Made by a program: the position numbers and the translations under genes
Assembly (NCBI RefSeq): GCF_014655295.1
Contig: NZ_BNBI01000012.1
Coordinates: 62,001-126,000 of the forward strand
Source of the DNA: Streptomyces fumanus
GTDB taxonomy: Bacteria; Actinomycetota; Actinomycetes; Streptomycetales; Streptomycetaceae
Length of the DNA stretch: 64,000 bases
Reading direction: 5' to 3'
Notes under the pieces: generated by a model
Seen by the model: only the letters and a program-made list of their open reading frames with translations
What the model was told of the DNA's origin: nothing
The model's database searches: none
Shown: positions 25,065-33,339 of the stretch, piece after piece
Numbering within the stretch: the first letter of the stretch is position 1
Layout of the letters: the number at the start of each line of letters is the position of its first letter

Positions 25065-25823
25065 TCAGGCCCGGCTGTCCTGCTCACCCACGAGCGTGCC
25101 GATCTTCTCACCCTTCACGGCACGGGCGATGTTGCCCTCCTTCAGGAGCTCGAACACCACGATCGGGAGCCTGTTGTCGCGGCAGAGCGTGACCGCGGTG
25201 GCGTCGGCGACCTTCAGGTCGCGGGTGATGACCTCGCCGTAGCCCAGGGCGTCGAACTTGACCGCGTCCGGGTTGGTCTTCGGGTCGGAGTCGTAGACCC
25301 CGTCCACGCCGTTCTTGCCCATGAGGAGCGCCTCGGCGTCGATCTCCAGGGCGCGCTGGGCGGCGGTGGTGTCGGTGGAGAAGTACGGCATGCCCATACC
25401 GGCGCCGAAGATGACCACGCGCCCCTTCTCCAGGTGGCGCACGGCGCGCAGCGGGATGTAGGGCTCGGCGACCTGGCCCATGGTGATGGCGGTCTGCACG
25501 CGGCAGTCGACGCCCTCCTTCTCCAGGAAGTCCTGGAGGGCCAGGCAGTTCATCACGGTGCCGAGCATGCCCATGTAGTCGGAGCGGGCCCGGTCCATGC
25601 CGCGCACCTGGAGTTCCGCGCCGCGGAAGAAGTTGCCGCCGCCGATGACGATGGCGATCTGCGCGCCGTCCCGGACGACGGCCGCGATCTCACGCGCGAT
25701 GGCATGCACCACGTCGGGGTCGACGCCGAGGCCCCCGCCGCCGGAGAACGCCTCTCCGGACAGCTTCAGCAGAAACCGGCCGCGTACTTTGCCGTCGTCG
25801 CTCTTCTCGGCCTTGGTGGTCAT
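25065..25823 (-). CDS. pyrH: UMP kinase
   Basis: A 252-aa bacterial-type UMP kinase (amino-acid-kinase fold) that phosphorylates UMP to UDP in pyrimidine synthesis. It shows LLKLSGEAF (about 18-26), IVIGGGNFFRG, MDRARSDYMGMLGTVMN, FGAGMGMPYFSTDT and the C-terminal GTLVGEQ. ATG 25823 gives the expected N-terminus; a GTGAGA sequence upstream serves as a modest ribosome site. It lies downstream of tsf across a 170-bp gap holding a hairpin that may attenuate read-through. Regulation by GTP and UTP is usual for the family and not visible here. Confidence 0.97.
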   Translation of the reverse strand: MTTKAEKSDDGKVRGRFLLKLSGEAFSGGGGLGVDPDVVHAIAREIAAVVRDGAQIAIVIGGGNFFRGAELQVRGMDRARSDYMGMLGTVMNCLALQDFLEKEGVDCRVQTAITMGQVAEPYIPLRAVRHLEKGRVVIFGAGMGMPYFSTDTTAAQRALEIDAEALLMGKNGVDGVYDSDPKTNPDAVKFDALGYGEVITRDLKVADATAVTLCRDNRLPIVVFELLKEGNIARAVKGEKIGTLVGEQDSRA

Positions 25824-25862
25824 CGCAATCTCACTTCTTTTCCTTGGCGCACATACGAAGAA

Positions 25863-25907
25863 GGCCACTGCCGGTGGGGTGCTGGCATCCCATGCGCGGC
25901 AATGGCC
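25863..25907 (-). terminator. Hairpin between tsf and pyrH (terminator or attenuator)
   Basis: GGCCACTGCCG (25863-25873) pairs with CGGCAATGGCC (25897-25907), with one mismatch. The 23-nt loop is itself partly self-complementary. On the minus strand it is followed by TTCTTCG. It is likely to set the ratio of tsf to pyrH transcripts. Confidence 0.6.
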
Positions 25908-25993
25908 TCCTCGTCAGTTCTGCAGCCGCCCGCGTGCGACGCGGGCGGGTGCTGTCGACCCTACCGGGGTCGTGCGTCCGTCGCGGTGCGGAC

Positions 25994-26830
25994 TCAGATG
26001 CCGACCTTGATGCGCGAGAAGCGCTTCAGGGTGACACCGGCCTCGTCCAGGACCTTCTGGACGGACTTCTTGTTGTCCAGCGCGTACGGCTGGCCGAGCA
26101 GCGTGGCGTCCTTGAAGAAGCCGTTGAGGCGACCCTCGACGATCTTCGGCAGGGCGGCCTCGGGCTTGCCCTCGGCGCGGGTGGTCTCCTCGGCGATGCG
26201 GCGCTCGGCCTCGACGATGTCGGCCGGGACGTCGTCCTTGGAGAGGTACTTCGGGGCGAACGCGGCGATGTGCTGCGCGATGCCCTTGGCGACCTCGGCG
26301 TTGGGCTTGTCCAGCTCGACGAGGACACCGATCTGCGGGGGCAGGTCGGGCATCGTGCGGTGCATGTACGCGGTGACGAAGCCGTCGGCGAACCGCGCGA
26401 AGCGGTCCAGGACGATCTTCTCGCCGAGGTTGGCGTTGGCCTCGTCGACGTACGCCTGGACGGTCTTGCCGGGCTCGATCTCGGAGGCGAGCAGGGCCTC
26501 CAGGTCGGCCGGGGCGGCCTTGGCGACGTGCTCGGCGATGGTCTTGGCGACGTTCTGGAAGCGGTCGCCCTTGGCCACGAAGTCCGTCTCGCACTTCAGC
26601 TCGACCAGGACGCCGGAGGAGTTGTCGTCGGCGATGATCGAGACGACCGCGCCGTTCTCCGCGGAGCGGCCCTCGCGCTTGGCGACGCCCTTCTGGCCCT
26701 TGATGCGGAGCGCCTCGACGGCCTTCTCGACGTTGCCGTCGGCCTCGTCCAGCGCCTTCTTGCAGTCCATCATGCCGGCGCCGGTGAGCTCCCGGAGCTT
26801 CTTGACGTCGGCGGCGGTGTAGTTCGCCAT
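25994..26830 (-). CDS. tsf: Elongation factor Ts
   Basis: A 278-aa nucleotide-exchange factor for EF-Tu. The N-terminal UBA-like module has MANYTAADVKKLRELTGAGMMDCKKAL with the conserved TGAGMMDCK. The core continues with VLVELKCETDFVAKGD and DIVEAERRIAEE. The C-terminal part VTLKRFSRIKVGI is typical. ATG 26830 is the standard start, with a GAGAGA about 11 nt upstream. It follows rpsB by 94 nt, which is the near-universal bacterial arrangement. Nothing is unusual in length or motifs. Confidence 0.98.
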   Translation of the reverse strand: MANYTAADVKKLRELTGAGMMDCKKALDEADGNVEKAVEALRIKGQKGVAKREGRSAENGAVVSIIADDNSSGVLVELKCETDFVAKGDRFQNVAKTIAEHVAKAAPADLEALLASEIEPGKTVQAYVDEANANLGEKIVLDRFARFADGFVTAYMHRTMPDLPPQIGVLVELDKPNAEVAKGIAQHIAAFAPKYLSKDDVPADIVEAERRIAEETTRAEGKPEAALPKIVEGRLNGFFKDATLLGQPYALDNKKSVQKVLDEAGVTLKRFSRIKVGI

Positions 26831-26924
26831 GATTCTGGAATCTCTCTCGAAGTCCGAAGATCTACGGGTCGGACGGCGGAGGCCGGTGGGCCCCCGCCGT
26901 CCGGTACCCGAAGGGGGTGGGGGG

Positions 26925-27830
26925 TCAGCCCTGCTCGGCGTCCGCGGCGGGCGCCTCGGCGGCCGGGGCCTCGGCGGCCTCGGCCGGCTGCTCGGCCTCG
27001 GCGGCCGGAGCGGCCTCCGCGGCGGGGGCCTCGGCGGCCGGGGCCTCCTCGGCCTTCTTCTCGCCCTCGAGCAGGTCGCGCTCCCACTCGGCCAGCGGCT
27101 CGCCCGCGGCCTTCTCGCCCTTGCCCTCGGTGGCCACACCGCTGCGGGCGATGAGGCCCTCGGCGACGGCGTCGGCGATCACGCGGGTGAGCAGGGTGAC
27201 GGAGCGGATCGCGTCGTCGTTGCCCGGGATCTTGTAGTCGACCTCGTCGGGGTCGCAGTTGGTGTCGAGGATGGCGACGACCGGGATGTTGAGCTTCCGG
27301 GCCTCGCCGACCGCGATGTGCTCCTTCTTGGTGTCCACGATCCAGACGGCGCTGGGCACCTTGGACATCTCGCGGATACCACCGAGGGTCTTCTCCAGCT
27401 TGGCCTTCTCGCGCGAGAGCACGAGAAGCTCCTTCTTGGTCAGACCGGACGCGGCGACGTCCTCGAAGTCGATCTGCTCGAGCTCCTTGAGGCGCTGCAG
27501 ACGCTTGTAGACGGTCGAGAAGTTGGTGAGCATGCCGCCCAGCCAGCGCTGGTTGACGTAGGGCATGCCGACGCGGGTGGCCTGCTCGGCGATGGCCTCC
27601 TGCGCCTGCTTCTTGGTGCCGACGAACATGACCGTGCCGCCGTGGGCGACGGTCTCCTTGACGAACTCGTAGGCGCGGTCGATGTACGACAGCGACTGGA
27701 GCAGGTCGATGATGTAGATGCCGTTGCGCTCGGTGAAGATGAAGCGCTTCATCTTCGGGTTCCAGCGGCGGGTCTGGTGACCGAAGTGGACGCCGCTCTC
27801 CAGCAGCTCCCGCATCGTGACGACGGCCAT
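26925..27830 (-). CDS. rpsB: 30S ribosomal protein S2
   Basis: A 301-aa ribosomal protein S2. It has MAVVTMRELLESGVHFGHQTRRWNPKM at the start, then FTERNGIYIIDLLQ, WLGGMLTNF and NIPVVAILDTNCDPDEVDYKIPGNDDA. The last 60 residues are an Ala/Glu/Pro-rich tail (AAEAPAAEA repeats), common in actinobacterial S2 and absent from E. coli S2. ATG 27830 has AAGGAGA 7 nt upstream. The 273-bp upstream region is divergent with the M23 peptidase gene. It contains tandem DnaA-box-like sites and a GATACG/CGTATC dyad (27931-27936 and 27953-27958). Confidence 0.98.
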   Translation of the reverse strand: MAVVTMRELLESGVHFGHQTRRWNPKMKRFIFTERNGIYIIDLLQSLSYIDRAYEFVKETVAHGGTVMFVGTKKQAQEAIAEQATRVGMPYVNQRWLGGMLTNFSTVYKRLQRLKELEQIDFEDVAASGLTKKELLVLSREKAKLEKTLGGIREMSKVPSAVWIVDTKKEHIAVGEARKLNIPVVAILDTNCDPDEVDYKIPGNDDAIRSVTLLTRVIADAVAEGLIARSGVATEGKGEKAAGEPLAEWERDLLEGEKKAEEAPAAEAPAAEAAPAAEAEQPAEAAEAPAAEAPAADAEQG

Positions 27831-28035
27831 GGCCGTTTCTCCTTGTGTTTCTCGGTTGTGCCGCGGAAGCCGGACGGCTCCCGCGCCTGACGCCCGCGGT
27901 GCGCCGTGCCACGAAGGACCGAGGGGCGCTGATACGTGCCGTCGACCGGTCGCGTATCGGGGCGTGCGAAGTCGACCCGGTGACCCGGATCGCCACCAGA
28001 AGTGTACGGGACCCGGGGAGCACCGGGTGACGCCG

Positions 28036-28062
28036 CTGTCCACAACCGGCTGGTCGTCCACA
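28036..28062 (+). promoter_or_regulatory. Tandem DnaA-box-like sites
   Basis: CTGTCCACA (28036-28044) and TCGTCCACA (28054-28062) are in the same orientation, 18 bp apart. Both fit the loose streptomycete DnaA box YYGTCCACA. They lie 42-68 bp upstream of the M23 peptidase ATG and about 206-232 bp upstream of rpsB. A role in replication-linked transcription is inference. Confidence 0.4.
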
Positions 28063-28103
28063 GCCCCCGGCGGCGGCCGGGGCCGGTGCGGGACGGTTCT
28101 CCC

Positions 28104-28706
28104 ATGCGAGCACGACGAAGGCGATGGCCGCGGACGGGCGTCCGGGCCGTCCTGCTACTGACTCTGACGGCCCTCCCGGGGGCGCCGCCGGTGATGGTGC
28201 CGGCCGCCGGCGACGGACCGGGCGCACCGGTGCCCGCGGTGGCGCGGCTCTGGCCGACCGGCGCGCGTCCGGTGGTGGTGCGCGGCTGGGCACCCCCGGC
28301 CAGCCCGTACGGTCCGGGCCACCGCGGCGTGGACCTCGCGGCCCGTCCCGGGGCCCCGGTCCGCGCGGTGGCGGCGGGGCGGGTCTCCTTCGCCGGGCGC
28401 GTGGCCGGGAAAGGCGTGGTCTCGGTGGAGCTGGCCGGGACGGGCGAGCCGCCCCTGCGGACGACGTACGAGCCGGTACGGGCCTCGGTGCGGACGGGCA
28501 CCCAGGTCACGGCGGGCGAGACCGTCGGCACGGTGGAGGCCACCGCCTCCCACTGCCCGGCCGGCTGCCTGCACTGGGGCCTGCGGCGGGCCGGTGCCTA
28601 CCTCGACCCCCTGACCTTGCTCCCGCCGTGGCTCCTGACGAGGGGCCCGTCGAGGCTGCTGCCGGTTCTGGGGGTGCCGCTGCCGCTGCCGCTGCCGCTG
28701 CGGTGA
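28104..28706 (+). CDS. M23-family (LytM-like) peptidase
   Basis: A 200-aa putative secreted peptidoglycan-associated protein. The N-terminus MRARRRRWPRTGVRAVLLLTLTAL is a Sec-type signal. It is followed by a short linker and an M23 domain with HRGVDLAARPG (His and Asp of the H-x3-D zinc site), GRVSFAGRVAGKGVVSV and CPAGCLHWGLRR. The last normally reads H-x-H; here the first His is Cys and the second is kept, as in several actinobacterial homologues. Activity therefore may be reduced. There is no separate binding domain. ATG 28104 lacks a strong ribosome site. The gene is divergent from rpsB, and its 3' end runs into a G-rich convergent spacer. Confidence 0.82.
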   Translation: MRARRRRWPRTGVRAVLLLTLTALPGAPPVMVPAAGDGPGAPVPAVARLWPTGARPVVVRGWAPPASPYGPGHRGVDLAARPGAPVRAVAAGRVSFAGRVAGKGVVSVELAGTGEPPLRTTYEPVRASVRTGTQVTAGETVGTVEATASHCPAGCLHWGLRRAGAYLDPLTLLPPWLLTRGPSRLLPVLGVPLPLPLPLR

Positions 28707-28718
28707 CCGTGACGACGT

Positions 28719-28775
28719 GGGGGGGGGGGAGGCGGGCGCGAGGGGGTGGAGGAGGGGAGGGGGCCGGGGGGCCAG
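28719..28775 (+). repeat. G-rich tract with an 11-G homopolymer, potential G-quadruplex
   Basis: Eleven consecutive G (28719-28729) are followed by GGCGGG, GGGGG, GGGG, GGGGG and GGGGGG-containing runs down to the stop of the TetR gene. The spacer lies between convergent genes. The plus strand could fold into several stacked G-quadruplexes, which might act as a transcription barrier. Homopolymer length may be unreliable in sequencing. Confidence 0.6.
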
Positions 28776-29369
28776 TCAGTCGCCCCGGACTCCCCGGAGC
28801 GCCATCGACACCGCCGCCTCGATGATCGTCTCCGGTGGCTCGGCGGCGCCCAGCTCGGTGCGGCGCACGGCCGCGTCGACGACGCCCTGGAGCAGCATCG
28901 CCGCGAGCCGGGGCTCGGCGTGGCCCAGCTCCGCGAGCGCCTCGACGATCATGGCGACGAGCCCGCCGTGCGCCGCGCGGATCTTCTCCCGGGCGCCGGC
29001 GTCCAGCTCGCTCGCGGAGATGGCGACGACCGCGCGGTGGCGCCGGTCGCCGACCAGTTCGAGTTGCTTACGGACATACGCCTCGACCTTGGCCTCCGGC
29101 CGGTCCGCCGCGGCCATCGCCGCCTCGACCTCCGCCGCCCAGACGGGGAAGTCGACCGCGCACAGCTCCTCGACGACCGCGCCCCGGGACCGGAAGTACT
29201 CGTACACGGAGGACCGCGCGAGTCCCGTCCGCTCGGCCAGCGCGGGGAAGGTCAGCGCCTCCGTCCCGCCCTCGGACAGCAGGGAGCGTGCCGCGTCCAG
29301 CAGGGCGGCACGCTGCATCGACCGGTGCTCGGCCACGGAGGCCGCTCGAATCCTTGGCACGTCGACCAC
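28776..29369 (-). CDS. TetR-family transcriptional regulator
   Basis: A 197-aa regulator. The N-terminal HTH (about 19-65) reads ALLDAARSLLSEGGTEALTF, then PALAERTGLARSSVYEYFRSRGAVV, the classic TetR pattern. The C-terminal ligand domain is divergent and Ala/Glu-rich. The start is probably GTG 29369, with GTG 29360 as an alternative. It lies 62 bp downstream of whiG on the same strand and could be read through from it. Nothing in the sequence indicates a ligand or target. In S. coelicolor a TetR gene occupies the same place next to whiG, as I recall. Confidence 0.88.
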   Translation of the reverse strand: MVDVPRIRAASVAEHRSMQRAALLDAARSLLSEGGTEALTFPALAERTGLARSSVYEYFRSRGAVVEELCAVDFPVWAAEVEAAMAAADRPEAKVEAYVRKQLELVGDRRHRAVVAISASELDAGAREKIRAAHGGLVAMIVEALAELGHAEPRLAAMLLQGVVDAAVRRTELGAAEPPETIIEAAVSMALRGVRGD

Positions 29370-29431
29370 TGTACGGACGCCTCTCCCGGGACGGGAGTCG
29401 GCCGCCCGGCGGCGGGTCCGGCCGGGCCGGC

Positions 29432-30274
29432 TCAGCGGCCGAATCCGGCCAGCTTGGCGCGGAGTTGCAGGACCGACTTGGTGTGGATCTGGCTGACCCG
29501 GCTCTCCGTGACGCCCAGCACATTGCCGATCTCGGCGAGGGTGAGTCCCTCGTAGTAGTAGAGGGTGACGACGGTCTTCTCCCGCTCGGGGAGCGTGTTG
29601 ATCGCCCGCGCCAGGAACCGGCGCAGTTCCCGGTCCTCGGCCACCTCCACCGGGTTGTCGGCGGCGGTGTCCTCCAGGGTGTCGATCAGGCTGAGCCGGT
29701 CCCCGCCCTCGCCGCCTACGTGCAGCAGCTCTTCCAGCGCCACCACGTTGGCCAGCGACAACTGGCTGAACACCGCGTGCAGCTCGTCGACCGCGATGCC
29801 CATCTCGGCGGCCACCTCGGCCTCCGTCGGGGTCCGTCTGAGCTGGGCCTCCAGGGTCGCGTAGGCCCGTTCGACGTTGCGGGCCTTCTGCCGCACGGAC
29901 CGGGGGATCCAGTCCAGCGCCCGCAGTTCGTCGATCATCGCGCCCCGGATCCGGGTGATCGCGTACGTCTCGAACTTGATCTCCCGGTCGATGTCGAACT
30001 TCTCGATCGCGTCGATCAGCCCGAACACCCCGGAGGAGACGAAGTCCGCCTGCTCGACATTGGGCGGCAGGCCCACGCTCACCCGGCCGGCCACGTACTT
30101 CACCAGGGGCGAGTAATGCAGGATGAGCTGCTCACGCAGCCGCTCGTCCCCCGTCGTCTTGTACGACCGCCACAGCTCGTCGAGTGTCGTGGGAGCGGGC
30201 GGCCGGACGCTGGCACCGTCGCGGGCGGCTGGGGGGATGGCCGCCCGGTCGGGCCCGGAGGTGTGCTGGGGCAT
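29432..30274 (-). CDS. whiG: RNA polymerase sigma factor WhiG (FliA/SigD-like)
   Basis: A 280-aa sigma factor that commits aerial hyphae to sporulation. All FliA-type regions are visible: 1.2/2 (LVKYVAGRVSVGLPPNVEQADFVSSGVFGLIDAIEKFD), the core-binding and -10 recognition region (IKFETYAITRIRGAMIDELRALDWIPRSVRQKAR), region 3 and region 4 with the HTH (LTLAEIGNVLGVTESRVSQIHTKSVLQLR). The Pro-rich first 30 residues are normal for Streptomyces WhiG. ATG 30274 has AAGG 6 nt upstream. Known regulation includes BldD repression and RsiG/c-di-GMP sequestration. A BldD-like box lies about 210 bp upstream of the start. Confidence 0.97.
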   Translation of the reverse strand: MPQHTSGPDRAAIPPAARDGASVRPPAPTTLDELWRSYKTTGDERLREQLILHYSPLVKYVAGRVSVGLPPNVEQADFVSSGVFGLIDAIEKFDIDREIKFETYAITRIRGAMIDELRALDWIPRSVRQKARNVERAYATLEAQLRRTPTEAEVAAEMGIAVDELHAVFSQLSLANVVALEELLHVGGEGGDRLSLIDTLEDTAADNPVEVAEDRELRRFLARAINTLPEREKTVVTLYYYEGLTLAEIGNVLGVTESRVSQIHTKSVLQLRAKLAGFGR

Positions 30275-30481
30275 TCGTCGCCTTGTGCCGTTCTGCCGAT
30301 TGCCGGTTTGCCGGTGCTGCTGGGAGCCGTCGGATCAGGTGTCTGTCGCTGCCTGTTCTGCGCCTGTTCTGCGTGGGGGTCCTCGTGAGCGTAGCGTGAC
30401 TGGACTGTGGCAGTGAGCGAACAACGGACGCCGAGGATGCGCAGATACGTTCCTCTCGACGCTCCGCCGAGCCGTCCCCGA

Positions 30482-30494
30482 TCGCTCAGCGTGA
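30482..30494 (-). promoter_or_regulatory. BldD-box-like site upstream of whiG
   Basis: Minus-strand TCACGCTGAGCGA fits the recalled BldD consensus TnACnC(A/T)GnGTnA at all but one defined position. It overlaps a perfect GTGATCAC palindrome (30491-30498). BldD control of whiG is established in S. coelicolor. Confidence 0.5.
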
Positions 30495-30530
30495 TCACTC
30501 GAATACCTCAACTGCGGTGAATCCCAAGGG

Positions 30531-30550
30531 CGTCGGGGTTCCCCCGGACG
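30531..30550 (-). terminator. Weak hairpin downstream of dprA
   Basis: CGTCGGGG-TTCC-CCCGGACG forms 7 pairs with one mismatch, 16 nt after the dprA stop. The remaining DNA up to whiG holds the whiG promoter region and no gene. Confidence 0.35.
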
Positions 30551-30565
30551 GCCGAACACGCTCGG

Positions 30566-31726
30566 TCAGCGGGGGTGGCGACCGGTGCGACCCGAGATCG
30601 CCGTCTGGTGTGTCAACCTCCAGCCGTCGTCGTGTCGTTCGACGTAACCGAGTGCTCGAAGCTCGTACAGCCGCGCGACCGCGTCGTCCTCCGTGGTCTG
30701 GGCGCGGCGCGCGATCCCGGCCGCCGACGCGGGCCCGTCGCCGGGCAGTGCGGCGAGCACCTCCCGGGCGCGGGGCTCCAGCAGATCGGTGGGGAGCACG
30801 GGGCCGCGCCGGGCCGGGGCCAGCTCGCCCATGTCCCCGACCAGCTCGACGACCTCGGCGGCGTCGGTGACCAGTACGGCGCCGCCACGCAGCAGTTCGT
30901 GGACGCCGGCGGAGAGCGCGCTGGTGGCCGGCCCGGGGACTCCCATGGTGTGGCGGCCCAGGCGCTGTGCCGCCCGGGCGGTGACGAGGGAGCCGCTGCG
31001 GTGGGCGGCCTCGACGACCACCGTGCCCCGGGTGAGCGCGGCGATCACCCGGTTGCGCAGGACGAATCTGCTCGGGGTGGGGTGCTCGCCGGGCGGCAGC
31101 TCGCCGAGCACCAGGCCCTGTTCGGTGATCCGGCGGATCAGCTCGGTGTGGCCGCGCGGATAGGGGCGGTCGATGCCGCTGGCCAGCACGGCGGCGGTGG
31201 CGCCGCGTGCGCCGAGGGCGCCCCGGTGGGCGGCGCCGTCGACCCCGTAGGCGCCGCCGGAGACCACCACCCAGCCGCGTTCGGCGAGGCCCGCGGCGAG
31301 GGCGGCGGCCATGTGGGCGCCGTACTCGGTGCAGGCGCGGGCGCCGACCACGGCGACCGACCGGAGCGCCCACATCCGCAGGCTGGGCCGGCCGCGCACC
31401 CACAGGCCCAGCGGCCGGGCGTCCCCGAGGTCGTCCAACTGTCCCGGCCACTCCGCCTCCCCCGGGGTCACGAACCGCACCCCGGCCGCCCGGGCCACCG
31501 CCAGGTCCCGGTCCGGCTCGGCCTCCCCGGCGCGGGCCCGCAGCCCCGCCCACCGCCGCTCGCTCGCGCCGGGCAGGGGCGGCCCGCCCGTCCGGAGCCG
31601 CCGGGCCACCTCGGCGGCCCCGTACTCCCGCACCCACCGCCCGGCCCGCTCGTCGCCGGGCTCGACGACCCGGGTGAGGAAGACCCGGTCCAGCAGCCCT
31701 GCGCGGTCCTCGCCGTCCGCGCTCAT
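30566..31726 (-). CDS. dprA: DNA-processing protein DprA
   Basis: A 386-aa DprA/Smf protein that binds incoming single-stranded DNA and loads RecA during transformation in competent bacteria. The Rossmann core has SVAVVGARACTEYG (about 123-136), SGGAYGVDGAAHRGAL and GSLVTARAAQRLGR. A C-terminal winged-helix domain ends in LYELRALGYVERHDDGWRL. ATG 31726 overlaps the comM stop (ATGA). Streptomyces are not known to be naturally transformable, so its everyday role is uncertain. The yraN-comM-dprA order is conserved in many bacteria. Confidence 0.95.
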   Translation of the reverse strand: MSADGEDRAGLLDRVFLTRVVEPGDERAGRWVREYGAAEVARRLRTGGPPLPGASERRWAGLRARAGEAEPDRDLAVARAAGVRFVTPGEAEWPGQLDDLGDARPLGLWVRGRPSLRMWALRSVAVVGARACTEYGAHMAAALAAGLAERGWVVVSGGAYGVDGAAHRGALGARGATAAVLASGIDRPYPRGHTELIRRITEQGLVLGELPPGEHPTPSRFVLRNRVIAALTRGTVVVEAAHRSGSLVTARAAQRLGRHTMGVPGPATSALSAGVHELLRGGAVLVTDAAEVVELVGDMGELAPARRGPVLPTDLLEPRAREVLAALPGDGPASAAGIARRAQTTEDDAVARLYELRALGYVERHDDGWRLTHQTAISGRTGRHPR

Positions 31727-33339
31727 GGCGCCGCCCCGACGGTCATCGGCACACCGCGCGGCACCCCGGTGCGCAACTGGAGGGCGAGGGCCACGTCACC
31801 GGCGCCGGGCCGGTCGTGCCCCGCGAGGTCGGCGACGGTCCAGGCGACGCGCAGCACCCGGTCCAGGCCGCGTGCGGTCAGGGCGCCGCGCTCCAGGCCC
31901 CGCTCGGCCTCGTCGAGCGCGCCGGGCACCGGATGCCAGCGGTTGCGCAGCTCCCGCCCGGGCACTTCGCCGTTGGTCCGCCAGGGGGTGCCGGCGAGCC
32001 GGGCGGCGGTGCGCTCCCGGGCCGCCCGGACCCGGTCGGCGACGGTGGCGCTGGACTCGCCGGGGGTGCCGCACGCGGCCAGTTCGGCGCGGGTGACGCG
32101 GTCCACCTCGACCCGGAGGTCGACCCGGTCCAGCAGCGGACCGGAGAGCCTGGCCTGGTAGCGGCGGATCGCCGAGGGCGGGCACTCGCACAGCGCGTCC
32201 CGCTGGGAGAAGCGCCCGCAGGGGCAGGGGTTGGCGGCGAGCACCATGAGGAACCGGGCCGGGAAGCGCACGACGCCGGCGCTGCGCGCGATGACGACGT
32301 GGCCGCTCTCCAGCGGCTGGCGCAGGGCGTCGAGGGCCTGCGTGCCGAATTCCGGCGCTTCATCCAAAAAGAGGACGCCTCGGTGGGAAAGCGACACGGC
32401 TCCGGGCCGGGCGATGCCCTGGCCGCCGCCCACCAGGGACTGCATGGTCGCCGAGTGGTGCGGCGCGCAGTAGGGGGCCGTGTCGATCAGGGGTTTGCCG
32501 GGGGGCAGCAGGCCGGCCACCGAGTGCACCGCGGTGACCTCCAGGGACTCCTGGCGGGTCAGCCGGGGCAGTACGGCGGGCAGCCGCTCGGCCAGCATCG
32601 TCTTGCCGGCCCCGGGCGGTCCCTCCAGGAACAGGTGGTGCCCGCCGGCGGCGGCGACCTCGACGGCCGTGCGCGCGGAGGTCTGCCCCACCACGTCGGC
32701 GAGGTCGGGGGCGTGGTCGGGGCCGGTGCCGTGGGTGCCGGTGGCCGCGCCGGTGCCGGGGAGGCGCAGGCCGGCCAGCAGCGGGTCGGGGCGGCCCTGC
32801 TGGTCGGGTTCCTCGTCGGGGACGGGTTCGTCGGCGAGGACGGCGATCAACTGGCGCAGGCTGCGCACGCCCAGGACGGAGATGCCGGGCACCAGGGTGG
32901 CCTCGCCGGCGGCGCACTCGGGCACCACGACCTGCTCGTAACCGGCGTCCGCCGCGGCGAGGACCGCCGGCAGGATGCCCCGTACCGGACGCACCCGGCC
33001 GTCCAGGCCCAGTTCGCCGATCATCACGATGTCGGCGAGCACCCGGGGGTCGATCCGCTCGGCGGCGCCCAGGACGGCGGCGGCCACAGCAAGATCAAAA
33101 CCGCTGCCGCTTTTCGGCACGGAGGCGGGGCTCAGCCCCACCGTCAGCTTCTTCTGCGGCCACGGGGTGCCGGAGTTGACGACCGCGGCCCTGACCCGGT
33201 CCCGGCTCTCGATCAGGCTCTTGTCGGGCAGTCCCACCAGCGTGAAGGCCGCCACGCCCGGTTCCAGGTCGGCCTGGACCTCGACGACCACGCCCTCGAC
33301 GCCGACCAGCGTCACCGAGCAGGTACGCGCGAACGACAT
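31723..33339 (-). CDS. comM: ComM/YifB-type Mg-chelatase-like AAA+ ATPase
   Basis: A 538-aa ring helicase relative that promotes branch migration of D-loops in transformable species. The N-terminal Lon-like domain holds MSFARTCSVTLVGVEGVVVEVQADLEPG. Walker A GPPGAGKT and Walker B LFLDEAPEFG follow, then the zinc-type insert ANPCPCGRFSQRDALCECPP with cysteines, and a C-terminal lid with RVLRVAWTVADLAGHDRP. ATG 33339 overlaps the yraN stop and the 3' end overlaps dprA, so all three genes are coupled. The motifs look complete. Its function in a non-competent host is unproven. Confidence 0.94.
   Translation of the reverse strand: MSFARTCSVTLVGVEGVVVEVQADLEPGVAAFTLVGLPDKSLIESRDRVRAAVVNSGTPWPQKKLTVGLSPASVPKSGSGFDLAVAAAVLGAAERIDPRVLADIVMIGELGLDGRVRPVRGILPAVLAAADAGYEQVVVPECAAGEATLVPGISVLGVRSLRQLIAVLADEPVPDEEPDQQGRPDPLLAGLRLPGTGAATGTHGTGPDHAPDLADVVGQTSARTAVEVAAAGGHHLFLEGPPGAGKTMLAERLPAVLPRLTRQESLEVTAVHSVAGLLPPGKPLIDTAPYCAPHHSATMQSLVGGGQGIARPGAVSLSHRGVLFLDEAPEFGTQALDALRQPLESGHVVIARSAGVVRFPARFLMVLAANPCPCGRFSQRDALCECPPSAIRRYQARLSGPLLDRVDLRVEVDRVTRAELAACGTPGESSATVADRVRAARERTAARLAGTPWRTNGEVPGRELRNRWHPVPGALDEAERGLERGALTARGLDRVLRVAWTVADLAGHDRPGAGDVALALQLRTGVPRGVPMTVGAAP

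Noticed and set aside
27931..27958. GATACG/CGTATC dyad as a possible rpsB leader autoregulatory RNA
   Set aside because: Only six-base arms and no resemblance to a known S2 leader. Mentioned with rpsB but not called.
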